Assembly: GCA_960531495.1 (NCBI GenBank)
Contig: OY482855.1
Span: forward strand, 10,499,365-10,563,364
Source of the DNA: Zeus faber
Taxonomy: Eukaryota; Chordata; Actinopteri; Zeiformes; Zeidae
Length of the DNA: 64,000 nt
Reading direction: 5' to 3'
The stretch's first letter is position 1, and each line of letters opens with the position of its first letter. The notes under the pieces were generated by a model, which did not search any database, had not been told where the DNA came from, and saw only the letters and a program-made list of their open reading frames with translations. The position numbers and the translations under genes are program-made. This document shows, piece after piece, positions 1-11,101 of this stretch.

Positions 1-261
1 TCAACACCAGACGGCAATTTATGTGTCACCGCACATCTCTCGTTTCCCATTTGGCATTCCCAGCGGGGCATAACCGCACATCTGACACACCATTTCAAGC
101 CCCCAAGAGTACTAACATAAATAACCACACATTCATACCATTTTTTTTTCTTTTGGATCATGACAGTGAATCAGGAGATGCATATAAAATATAAAAAAGT
201 ATCAAATGTTAAATGACGCTGGTGTGTATTCAGGTGTTTTGCTCCTTTCAAACCGTATTTG

Positions 262-443
262 CACACACACACACACACACACACACACGCGCACACACAC
301 AAACATAATTGTACTGGTATCAAAGTGAGGTCCAAATACACGTGGAGGGTGAGAACCCATGTTTCTGGTGCACTTCTAAACCAAAAAAGGGTTAATTTGG
401 AGACCAGTCTTCAGAAGTATAGTAAAACACACACACACACACA

Positions 444-520
<77 letters not shown>
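262..520. repeat. (CA)n microsatellites
   Basis: Two CA tracts, about 262-300 and 427-520, with one or two interruptions. They create a spurious His-Thr open frame. No gene is seen between them. Confidence 0.95.
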
Positions 521-522
<2 letters not shown>

Positions 523-629
523 TCTCATAAAATGTTGTAACAGCAATAAAACGTTCCTATGAGGACGCTATTATAAGGAGTGTAGGTGTGTTGTTCCTTT
601 TAAACCATATTTACACACACATAATAATA

Positions 630-659
630 TAATGATTAATTATAATAATAATAATAATA

Positions 660-758
<99 letters not shown>

Positions 759-760
759 TA
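630..760. repeat. Mirrored TAA/TTA trinucleotide tract
   Basis: A run of AAT units switches to ATT units and back to AAT units, followed by an alternating TA stretch to about 790. The blocks are complementary, so this is a long perfect inverted repeat made of trinucleotides and could extrude as a hairpin. Confidence 0.9.
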
Positions 761-1020
761 TATATATTATATATATAATATTATATATATGAGGACACTA
801 TATTACAAGAACATACAGTAGGGTTAGGTGGTTACGCTGGTGTATATTTAGTTGTGCTCTTCCTTTTAAACCATATGAACAAGCACACACAGTGCTCAGG
901 TGAGCCAATAGGAAATCTGCGGGTTCTGTTTGTGAATGGAGCGGTGAGGAAGAGGAAGAGGAAGAGGAAGAGGCAGCGCTCCCTCCTCTGCAGGCGTGCA
1001 GCTGTTACACCCTCTCACCC

Positions 1021-1024
1021 GTTC

Positions 1025-1068
<44 letters not shown>

Positions 1069-1596
1069 AAATCTGTCCTTCTCTGTCTGTCCCTCACTCT
1101 CCTCCTTCTCTCTTTCTGTCTCTGTACGTTTGCTTGTCCCCTTGAATTATTACTCCCACTTCTCTCTCTCTCTCTCTCTCTCTCTCGTTCTCTCTCTCAC
1201 TCTGCCGCTCATTCATTTCGCCGCATCAAACTGGTCTCTCCATTCACTTTTCTCCCCATTCATTCTGACAGCTCTCTGCTCCTCTTTCATGTCTTTTTCC
1301 TCCTCTTCCCTCGCTTCTCCCTCTCGACACTTCTGCCTCATTGCACGTGTCGTTTTTTTCCACTTAGTCCTCTTTTCTTTCCTCCCCTCTATGCTTCGAT
1401 CATCTCCTCTCTTCTCCCCCTCTGCCCCTCTTCACCTCTTCTCTCCTCTCATCTGTTCCTCTCCTCCTCTTCCCTCCGCTCCTCCTCTCCTCTCTCCTCT
1501 CCTCCGCTCCTCTCCTCCTCTGCTCTCCACTCCTCCTCTCATCTCCTCTTCTGTACTCTCCTCTCCTCCTCTTTTCCACTGCCCCCCCCCCCCCCC
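1021..1596. repeat. Polypyrimidine tract (CT/CCTCT-rich) ending in poly-C
   Basis: About 570 bases in which the + strand is almost only C and T: CT dinucleotides, CCTCT pentamers and a run of 15 C at 1582-1596. A CA tract (about 1597-1670) follows. Ser/Leu/Pro-rich open frames across it are composition artefacts. Confidence 0.9.
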
Positions 1597-1617
1597 ACAC
1601 ACACACACATATACACA

Positions 1618-1660
<43 letters not shown>

Positions 1661-1768
1661 ACACACACTCACCTCTTGTCAGAGTGTGATCCTCAGAGGA
1701 TGGAGCGAGTGACGGGCAGCAAGCGGAGGGCTTCCACGAGCCTGAGAGCTTCAATCAGCCGGTGGAGG

Positions 1769-1769
<1 letters not shown>

Positions 1770-1817
<48 letters not shown>

Positions 1818-2350
1818 GTGAGGAGAGAAGGATCGGGGCAAAAGAGAGAGACGCAAAGAGACAGAGAGAAAGAAAGTAGAAGCAAGATGGACAGAGAGAG
1901 AGAGAGAGAGACAGAGAAAAAGAGTGGAAAAAAAGAGAGTGAGTGTGCACGTTCGTAGAGGAAGAGGGAGCTCCGGCTCGCTTGGAGGTGAGATGAAGGG
2001 GAGAGGGAGAGAGGGAGGGAGTGATAAAGGGAGAGGGGGGGGGGGACTGGGAGGGTGTGCTGGACGGGGATAGGAGGGGACGGTGTGATGTGAGAGGGGA
2101 GGAGGAGATGGCGAAGAAGGAGGAGGAGGACGAGGAGGACGTGGAGGAGGAGAAGGAGGACCGGGAGGAGGAGGAGGACGAGGACGAGGAGGAGGAGGGG
2201 AGGTAGGAGAGATCACAAGGCGAGCGAGAGGAAAGTTAGAGAGAGAGGGCAAGTGGGGGAGAGGAGAGGGATGAAGAAGCGATAGTGAGAAGACAGAAGG
2301 ACAGGCGGAGAGATGGTGTGACGTAAAGGAGAAGAGAGGAAAGGTGAATG
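1770..2350. repeat. Polypurine tract (GA/GGA-rich)
   Basis: About 580 bases in which the + strand is almost only G and A, starting with a GA dinucleotide run at about 1773-1812 and continuing as GGA/GAGGAG repeats. It is the strand complement in composition of the pyrimidine tract about 180 bases upstream. Confidence 0.88.
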
Positions 2351-3499
2351 AACGATAGATATTGGGGGACGGTGCAAAGTTGTGCCGGATGGCAAATACG
2401 GTACTCCTCCTTCCTGTTGGTTTCTGCTGTTCAGGGGGCGTAGTCAGCTGGACCCCATAACATTGAGGACGAGGGGTCTTTACAATATATGATACTTTGA
2501 TTACCTACCTACTTTGATTGCCTACTACCCTACCACTCTTCTATTGGACCAGGTTTGCCTCCTGCGGGACAACAAAGCCTTGAACTTTCAACCGAACACA
2601 CACTCTCGCCATGGGTGAATTTTGAGACTCTACTCATTGTGACTTGAATGTCTTTGAGGGTGGGAGGAAACATTGGACATCGGAAGAATTATCATTTTTC
2701 ACCATTTGTCTTTTTTTTCTTCTTTTTCCATCAGAGCAATTACCGTTCCATTTTAAACTGTCCTCAATTCTCCAAGGCTTCGGTCCCCATAGCAAAGCCT
2801 GTTCCATTTTTGATAAAACCTGCGGTGCTCTCCTCGGCTGTCTGTGGCTTCCATGGACTTGTGATAAGGTCCTAGAACAGGAAAATGGTCGACTTTGTGT
2901 GATTTGATATTGAGTCATTCTTCCAGCTTGGTGTAGACCTTCACCACAGCAATCCTTTCAAGGCAGACAGTCTGGTTTCATAATCATATCCAAGCTGGGG
3001 AAGCATTTTATTTTGACTTAAGCAGATGCTAAACCCTTAACTACTCGACTCCCCTTCCCTCCAGCATGATGAATTTTGCTTATCTATGAAGTCATACAAG
3101 AGTATGAAAGTGAAACGTCCTGCTTGAAAATCTGTCAGTATCCTTAATGTGAGCTTCTTAGTTCAGGTATTGTGTTGTTTACATCTCTTCTGATATACAG
3201 TACATACATAAAGCACTTTGAGATGTGATTAGGGGCCATAATGCTGGACCAGCATGAACATGGTCATAATCATGCTGGTCCTGGGCTCGCTGTCTAAGTA
3301 TGTCAGTGTCCTCATGTGTCTCAACTTGGCATTTAATGGTTTCTTCACCAAAGCATGCAGGTTGTTGTGCAAGCTTGGGTTTTTTAATTCATATTTGACG
3401 GGAATCTCTTATTTTGGTAGCAAATTGACATCGACAGCAGCCACAGTAAGCTGCCAACTCCAGCTCTTGACCTATGCCTTGGTAAACAGGAGTGTCCCA

Positions 3500-3640
3500 C
3501 CTTGACATTCGTGTCTTTAATGTTGGAGCAAACCGACGTGAACATGGGGAGGGCATAGCAACGACACACAAAAAGACCCGAGTCAGGTTCAAACCATATG
3601 AGGCAACGTCGCTAACCACCGAGCCACCATGCCACTACTG
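3500..3640 (-). repeat. tRNA-like dispersed repeat (SINE-like head)
   Basis: Read on the minus strand, the segment runs 'ggtggctcggtggttagc', then 'ggtttgaacc', then 'gggtctttttgtgtg'. These resemble the A-box and B-box (GGTTCGAACC-like) of a tRNA-derived repeat that is abundant in fish genomes and usually followed by a 'catgttctcccc'-like stretch. A decayed version of that stretch is present at 3525-3560. It is a diverged copy; the family name was not checked. Confidence 0.55.
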
Positions 3641-5340
3641 AACTACATGAACATTGCAGCACACAGTGACGCAAGCGTGAGCCCTGCAGGATTTCAACAA
3701 CACAGTTGATAGATATGTCACTGTCTAACCAGGGTGACAGGGTGAAAAGAACTAACAAAAAACAGCTAAAAAACATTCAAACTACTAAGCATACCCTTCA
3801 GAAGCAGCATGACAGAGCTTGGCCACAAAGATCTCGGTTGCATCGGCTATGTCAATCTTCTGTGCCAGCTGGTGCTCTGTAGCCAGACTTTAAACCTGCC
3901 CTGCGTACGGCAGAGGCTTTTTTTTAAATAAAAGTTTACGCTTAATTAAAAAAAAAAAGGTTTGAGCTGCTAATGATAAAATTTTGCCAATAGAAGGCCA
4001 ATGAAAAACATTAACCAACTATCCAATTGAATGCACTTTCATGCATTCATGCACTAAGTTCAGGAATGTCTCTTCACACGGATGATGTCACAGTGTTGAA
4101 CAAGTACTTTGATACTTGAGTACGTTTGTTGTAACCTGAGTCAAATGTCGAAAGGATGTCTTTCACATTCATCGGTTTTAAGCTGTAAATCCTCTTTTGT
4201 GTATGGGATGGGGGCACTTCTTCCCCCTCTTCACACACAAACACACACGCAGACAAACGCACACACTGGCGCGGACCCTTTGGGGGACGACCAAGACATC
4301 CAACATTTTTTATCTAGAGAGACGGGGTGAGTGAGCAAAGTGGCCGCGGAAAAGAAAAAGACGCTGATTGCGTTTTGGAGAGTGCCCGCCACAAAGGCGG
4401 GATTGTGGGAGATTCTGGGCATTCTGGGACGGGATGATCTTTCTAAGGAAAGGGGGCAGTGGAGAGGGTGTTTAAGAGAGAGAGAGAGAGAGAAAGAGAG
4501 AGAAAGGGGGACAGATTGGTCCCTCTGGGCAAGCGCACTCAGCGGTGAAAGGGTGACGGACGATGAGGAAAGAAGATTCTTTGCTTGAAAAGCAAAGAAT
4601 GGAGGAGACTTGAATGAATGATGGTGATATTGTGAGCATCTCGTCTTGTGTCATGTGCCCAGATGCGTCTTCAGAAAGGTCCGGGTTCGGGTTCTCATGT
4701 GTGGATGAACACGTCGGCTGGATCAGCTGTAGCTCGCTGAGCCCATGGAACCAGTACTACCGCATTGTGGTGGATGCCAGAGACATTTCTACAATTCATA
4801 TTCAATTTGTGTGCAATAATATGACCGTTAAAGTGACGTCATCTTTTCCTTAACACATTGAAAACGTTCCAGGTACCTATCCTGTGCATTGTGCCTATTC
4901 AATTTAATTCACGTTTGATAAGCATCACACTGAATATAATAATAACTAACTTGATTCCCAGGGTACCGCCCTATGGCTGTCTGTTCAAGCAGCTACGTGG
5001 TTTATTAGAGTTGCTAAATGCTCCCCCCAGGACAATAAATAATCAATCGAATCAAATCCAACCTCATTTCACATGCTCATGAATGACTTGATCTTCGTCG
5101 TGTTGTTTCTCGCCCCGGCGGGGAGGTCGTGAAGCTGGATCGACGAGAAGAAAAAGCTCCCTTGCCCGAGTGCACCTCGGGAGCACATCCCTCCGCGGTG
5201 TCGCTCAACTGACCGCTCGTACACATAGACGGACGTGGCAGACGGAGGGCCGCGGTTAGGCCGTGGTCTGCAAACGCCGGCGCGGGTTTCCCCCCGCGGC
5301 GGGGCGCGACGGTGGTTTTGTTTAATGTGTGCTTGTCTTT

Positions 5341-5478
5341 CAGTGAGGCGGTACGTGCAGGACTCCCCAGACGCTCAAGCGAGACCTCGGCAGAGGGGGA
5401 GAGCGAAAGACGAGGAGGCAGACTGTTAATTTTTCATGTTCTACGTTTGGCCCACGAGCCTTTGCTTTTTAAATAAAT
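5341..5478 (+). other. Candidate terminal coding exon plus poly(A) signal (unassigned)
   Basis: A good acceptor (pyrimidine-rich, ending TTTCAG at 5341) is followed by 'VRRYVQDSPDAQARPRQRG' and more basic residues, ending in ADEC-like acidic residues and a stop at 5426-5428. An AATAAA lies near 5473 in AT-rich DNA. The upstream 250 bases are GC-rich. No family is recognised and no partner exon upstream could be joined with confidence, so this may be chance. It could equally be the end of an untranslated or lineage-specific transcript. Confidence 0.2.
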
Positions 5479-5644
5479 ATAAACAGTAGCAGGTGCTGTT
5501 TAAGCCCCTCGGACTGTTGCCTCGCCCATTCTGTTCCACTCTATGGCCAACCGCCCATAACGGGTCTTTCTAAACACTCTTGGATACACACAGTCACTGA
5601 GCATCTACATACCTAGATACCACACATGTGGGGACCCATGTCCC

Positions 5645-5915
<271 letters not shown>

Positions 5916-6187
5916 CGGGCCGAGTTCCAGCTCTGTGGTTACCGTCGATCACTGTGCCGCAGCGCGAACACCGCGCGAAGCCCAGATCCGAGTCCAAGAG
6001 CCGATTCTGCGCTATGAACAATGGACACAGAACAAATGCACATTAATGAACAACACAAAAAATAAAAACAGATAAAAAAAAATTAATTTCACAGTTGTCT
6101 CTGAGCAATTTGGAGGCAATAGTGGGAATAGGCAAATAGTTTGTACAGTACCAGAGCTGGCTGTGCCTTCATTATCACCCCCTTGGG

Positions 6188-6590
<403 letters not shown>

Positions 6591-6708
6591 GGTCAGTTAT
6601 CAGTCCAGAGCACTCCGCTCGGATTAAACCACAACCACTTTATAATTACTATAATGTATCCATACTGGACAGGCTCGCCTCTCAAATAAAGAGTCAAATA
6701 ATTGACTC

Positions 6709-6711
<3 letters not shown>

Positions 6712-6764
<53 letters not shown>

Positions 6765-6820
6765 CATTCCCGACTCCCTTCTCTTCTCTTCTCTTCTCTT
6801 CTCTTCTCTTCTCTTCTCTC
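6712..6820. repeat. (CT)n and (TCTCT)n tracts
   Basis: CT dinucleotides (6712-6762) followed by about eight TCTTC/TCTCT pentamers (6777-6820). Confidence 0.95.
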
Positions 6821-7689
6821 TCTTGCTATTGATCTCATTAATTTACATTACAGTCTCATTAGTCTCGGCAAATACTTCACTCCGCCCCGGCGGGACAGTG
6901 GGCGCCGGTGGAAAACAGTGTTAGATTAGTCAACAGTAACAGATTGGTCCGGTCACTGAGGTGACGCCATGTTTGGATGTAGTAAGGGGCACAGACGCTT
7001 CCTCGCATATGCCGCACCGCTTCCCCGCACAACCAGGATTTCGCAAACGTCGGCGGCGTTTCGAAACGTGTCGAACTCATGAGAATCACAAATGTACTAA
7101 TTGCCGTGGCGCAATTAGGGAACTTGACAAACGAATTAAGGGGGGGCCAATAGTTTCTCTTTTGGCTGGATGTTTATCTATGAGGCCTCACGGATGAGTT
7201 GTCTCCATTGAAAAACCTAGGAAAGTTAAAAAAGGATGTTTTTGAGTTACAATCGTTGGACATTTGCTGCTTGAATCTAGCTGAACATCTGACGGAGGGG
7301 ACCGTCAGACTGGTCTTTGGCCCGCTGTGTTATTGGCTCTGGTAAGAGAACACTGTGTCCTTCTGAACCACCTTTAGGCTGGAATACCTCCCCAAGCAAA
7401 CCAAACATAGACCCTTTATTGTGGTGAAGTAAAAACACGTTTGATATCTATTCTACGCAAAACGATCCATATCTCATCATACCCATGATTTTCTATGAAC
7501 CACAGTGAGTTGTATACATCATCCCCAGGATGAAACATTCCCTGTCGGGGTTCGTGTTCTCTCCCCTTGTCTTCCTCTTGTTTTCCTCCTGTCTTCCCCT
7601 CCCCTCCTTTGTACGCCCTGCCCTGTCTGTGTGTCTGGAGGTGGGCGTGGTCTGGATCCTTCCCTGTCGGCTCACCCTCACAGCTGCAT

Positions 7690-8050
7690 TTCAACGACTG
7701 GATGAAGGACGAACTGCTATCGAACTGGTATCTCGGGATGAACAACCTCATCTCAGTTCTCCCGTGTCCCGAGCAATTAAGTTGGATAATCGTTTGAGAG
7801 AGAGAGACTCAGAAAGATCGAGAAGCTCTGATTTTTCTGTCTCGCCGCACCCCTCTCCACCAGCTTACGGGGATACAGGAGCCCACCTTGGAACCAGTCA
7901 GCTCCAGGGGCTCCCAGTCGCTCCAGCAGCAGTGAGCACCAACACTACATAATGGCCGGTGAGTGCATTTAATGCGGGGTATCAGGTAATTTCCTGGCTG
8001 CTTGCCCCAAACGACCAAAAAGTCGGGCTCGCCCATAGTAATGGGGGTAT
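7690..8050 (+). pseudogene. Gag remnant with decayed CCHC zinc knuckle
   Basis: Frame 'AIKLDNRLRERDSERSRSS' followed by a Pro/Gly-rich stretch matches the C-terminal gag of Sushi-type elements. At about 7961-8040 the sequence reads ECI-stop-CGVSGNFLAACPKRPKSRA, a zinc knuckle that has lost spacing and contains a stop. The N-terminal two thirds of gag are missing. Confidence 0.7.
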
Positions 8051-8144
8051 TGACAAGTCGGATTAGTTTGTCTCCCCGACACAAGCTCAGACTCAAAAAA
8101 ATTCTGCAAAGCTCTGCGCTAACCGCTCTCCCTACCTCTGTTAG

Positions 8145-8300
8145 CTCTTATGGACTCTGGCGCTCAGGATAATTTCTTAGATCAGAGGGTAGTTGCTCAG
8201 TCAGGAATCGCTCTTGAACCCTTGGGGAAACCACGCATTGCCGGTGCGTTGGATGGGAGGTTTTTGAGTCGGGTTACTCACCATCGACTAGTCTGTGGGT
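8145..8300 (+). pseudogene. Retroviral-type aspartic protease remnant
   Basis: The frame LMDSGAQDNFLDQRVV carries the D-S-G-A active-site motif of Ty3/Gypsy proteases, followed by 'LEPLGKPRIAGALDGRFLS'. Sequence degrades into stops after about 8300. Confidence 0.75.
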
Positions 8301-8497
8301 AGGATAAATGGCTGGAGTTCACTCTGCCACCAGGTCTGTTTGCAGTCCACCCTGTCTCCTGCAGATGGTGCCATTGAGTCGTCTTCACCACCACCGGAAC
8401 CCCTGGACTTGTCTTCAGTCCCTGCGGAGAATTAGGACTCGCGTGAGGTAAGGACTATTTATTAAGACTTAGACTTTCTTAACCATTTGGGCTTTGT

Positions 8498-8680
8498 GTG
8501 CCAAGATGGCACTCATCTTCTCCCGCAACCTGGATGAACACACCTCCCGTGTTCGCCAGGCTCCTGGAGAACAAACTGTTCGTTAAGGCTGAGAAACGTG
8601 AGATTCACTTCGACACTTTGAGTGTCGTAGGCTACGGCATTCAGAGTGAGCAGGTGAAGACGGATCTGAAAAAAGACCAG
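8498..8680 (+). pseudogene. Reverse transcriptase C-terminal fragment
   Basis: 'RLLENKLFVKAEKREIHFD' and the following '[15 protein letters not shown]' correspond to the thumb/connection end of the Ty3/Gypsy reverse transcriptase. The YVDD catalytic core and RNase H are absent. The frame runs straight towards the integrase, marking a deletion of more than 1 kb. Confidence 0.75.
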
Positions 8681-8719
8681 GGCAGTATTGGAATGACCTC
8701 CACCGGCCTCCCGTTAAGA

Positions 8720-9515
8720 ACTGCAAGGGTTCCCGGTTTTCGGACTTTGTCACTGGTTTGCCGCCATCCCAGGGTAACATCACCATACTCACAATTGTTG
8801 ACCGTTTCTCCAAGGCTGTCCATTTTGTTACTCTACCTAAACTTCCATCCGTCCATGAGACCTCTGACCTCCTGACTAACCAAGTTTTTCGCCTTCATGG
8901 TATACCCATGGACATTGTCTCCGATAGAGGACCCCAGTTTATCTCCCAGGTGTGGGAGGCGTTCTGCACAGCTTTGAGGGCCACAGTCAGTTTCTCCTCC
9001 GGTTTTCACCCCCAGATTAATGGGCAGGCGGAGAGGGCCAACCAGGACTTTGAGGCAGCCCTACGTTGGTCGCCGCCTCCAACCCCTCCTCCTGGAGTTC
9101 CCACCTGGTTTGGGTTGAACACGCCCTTAACTCTTCCGTCAGCGCTGCTACAGGACTGTCTCCCTTAGAATTATCCCTTGGTTACCAGTCTCCTTTGTTC
9201 CCTTCCCAAGAGAAGGAGCTAGCCGCTCCCTCTGTCCAACACCATCTTCTCCGCTGTCTGCAGAACAGTAAGAGACTGGCGGATCGCCACAGAGGGCCAG
9301 CCCCTAACTACTCTACAGGTCAGACAGTTTTTCTCTCTTCTAGAAATATTCCTTTAAAGGCAGAATCCAGGAAACTGGCACCTCGTTATTTCCGCCCCTT
9401 CGTCATGGAAAGGATCATTAACCCCATGGTCGTTAAGCAGAAGCTACCAAGGTCCATGAGAATCCATCCCTCTTTCCACGTTTCCCAACTAAAACCTGTC
9501 TCCTCCAGTAGTTTA
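8720..9515 (+). pseudogene. Integrase remnant (two frames)
   Basis: The integrase core is readable: [13 protein letters not shown], then VSDRGPQF (catalytic D), then [19 protein letters not shown] with the catalytic E. Near 9066-9085 the frame shifts and continues as [24 protein letters not shown] and the GPY/F-like PRYFRPF module. This is a dead copy because of the frameshift and upstream losses. Confidence 0.85.
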
Positions 9516-9529
9516 TGCCCTCCGCCCGA

Positions 9530-9600
9530 TCCCATTACTTGGCGGATTGGGAGGGGTATGGTCCAGAGGAACGGTCCTCCTGCGTACTCCCTGTCTTCCC
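9530..9600 (+). pseudogene. Chromodomain remnant of the integrase
   Basis: '[16 protein letters not shown]' is the central W-E-G-Y-G-P-E-E-R signature of the chromodomain that ends integrase in chromoviruses. The first half of the domain is deleted and the end fuses into LTR-like sequence. Confidence 0.7.
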
Positions 9601-9731
9601 TGTTGGCTCACCCTCACAGCTGCATCTCATCCACACCATCAAGCAGCAGTGCTTAACCCTGGGAGACTCGTCATTCCTCACCAGATCGTACAGTCTACTA
9701 TGCGGATCCCTCACCAGTCAGCCTGTCGTCA

Positions 9732-9785
9732 GCTCAGGTCTCGGGTCTCGGGTCTCAGGTCTCAGGTCTCAGGTCTCGGATCTCT

Positions 9786-9848
<63 letters not shown>

Positions 9849-9900
9849 TGTCTTCAGTCGTCAGTCTCCAGTCTCTGGTCATCAGTCTCCAGCGTCCGAA
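9732..9900. repeat. Heptanucleotide tandem repeat (GGTCTCC/GGTCTCA) in the 3' LTR
   Basis: About 17 tandem 7-base units (GGTCTCR, then GGTCTCC) followed by looser AGTCTCC units, inside the presumed 3' LTR. Confidence 0.9.
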
Positions 9901-10179
9901 GGAACTCCGCCACGCCTGACCGCTCTGCTTCCCACACTCTTCGCTCGCTTTGACTTCGGTGAACGAACCCTGATTGCCCGCAATGAACCTGTTCGAAGTC
10001 ACGTTTGTTCTGCATCATTGGGTCCCAAATCGCAGGCATCAAAACATTCCCAATCAGAATCAATTGTTTCATAATTGTATATATATGGAGAGCGAGAGCG
10101 AGTCTTTAATCGTTTTCAATCATAATCAATTCTCCTTGCGTGTGTGTTGATCGTCCAAGAGAAGAAGGCCTGTGACAGT

Positions 10180-11032
10180 TGGTTTTCACAGGCCTGCTAT
10201 TTGGAAAACTCTGCCTGGGAGATTGATTCCATTTCATGGTAATCTTATTTCCTCCCCTCCCAAAGACAGATAAACAAAGTCATTTAAATATGAACCTATT
10301 TGAGAGCCCAGAGCCAGGACTGGGGCTCTCACAATTCGAGAGCGCTCAATCCTCACCCTGCCAGCTTCTGCCACACACCGGCCATGGGCTTTCTACAGTT
10401 TCTAATTCACAAACACAAGCTATAACTATTGGATGGCTCCTATCTCTCTATATCTCTCCTATCTCTTTGACACAGTTTTAAATCAAATGCCTTTATAAGA
10501 ATCTAAAAATGGTTACAGTACATTTACTGTGTCCACAGTGTGAGTGTATTTTGAGCCACTAGGTGGTAGAATTGAGGCAGATACATTACGTTAACTCTTT
10601 GACTGGTGCACTGTATCTTGGCTTTCCCATCAAAGGAATAGTTTGGATTTTTTTATTTATTTTTTTTTGTCCATGTTTTATAGTCACCCCTGATGTTGTA
10701 CATACAGTAGGTGGGTTTAATTCCCACAGCGGTCCAGGCTTTTCTGAAAACTGGACGCTCCATTTGGAGTTCATTGGAAGTATATGGAGGACAAAATCTC
10801 AATCTGCGTTCAGTGTAAAAACCCAGTCTAATGAGCAGTCTAATGAGGAGTTAATTTAAGGAAATACTTTTGATTGTATTGCTGTGCCACAGTGTTGCTA
10901 CCGGTGTTACACCCAAATGGGTGACCTGCCTAATTGTCTAATTTAAAGGTCCTGCATACAATGTGTGCTGACAATAGCTCACAATGTGCAATGAAATGCA
11001 GAATCATCATTTAACATTTTTGGTGGTGTGTG

Positions 11033-11101
<69 letters not shown>

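Larger units (their letters stand above)
7543..10177 (+). mobile_element. Collapsed Ty3/Gypsy (Sushi-type chromovirus) LTR retrotransposon
   Basis: Gag, protease, reverse transcriptase end, integrase and chromodomain remnants occur in the order expected for a chromovirus. Large internal deletions remove most of gag, nearly all of the reverse transcriptase and the whole RNase H, and stops and frameshifts break every domain. Likely outer ends are TGTCGGGG at 7543 and CCTGTGACA ending at 10177. A shared segment (CCCTGT-GGCTCACCCTCACAGCTGCAT, one mismatch) at about 7663-7691 and 9597-9624 looks like the surviving common part of the two LTRs. No matching target-site duplication is seen, so the exact ends are tentative. 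Confidence 0.8.

Noticed and set aside
854-1879. 341-residue + strand frame
   Set aside because: Composition follows the CT, CA and GA tracts (Ser-Leu, His-Thr, Arg-Glu runs); no domain and no splice support.
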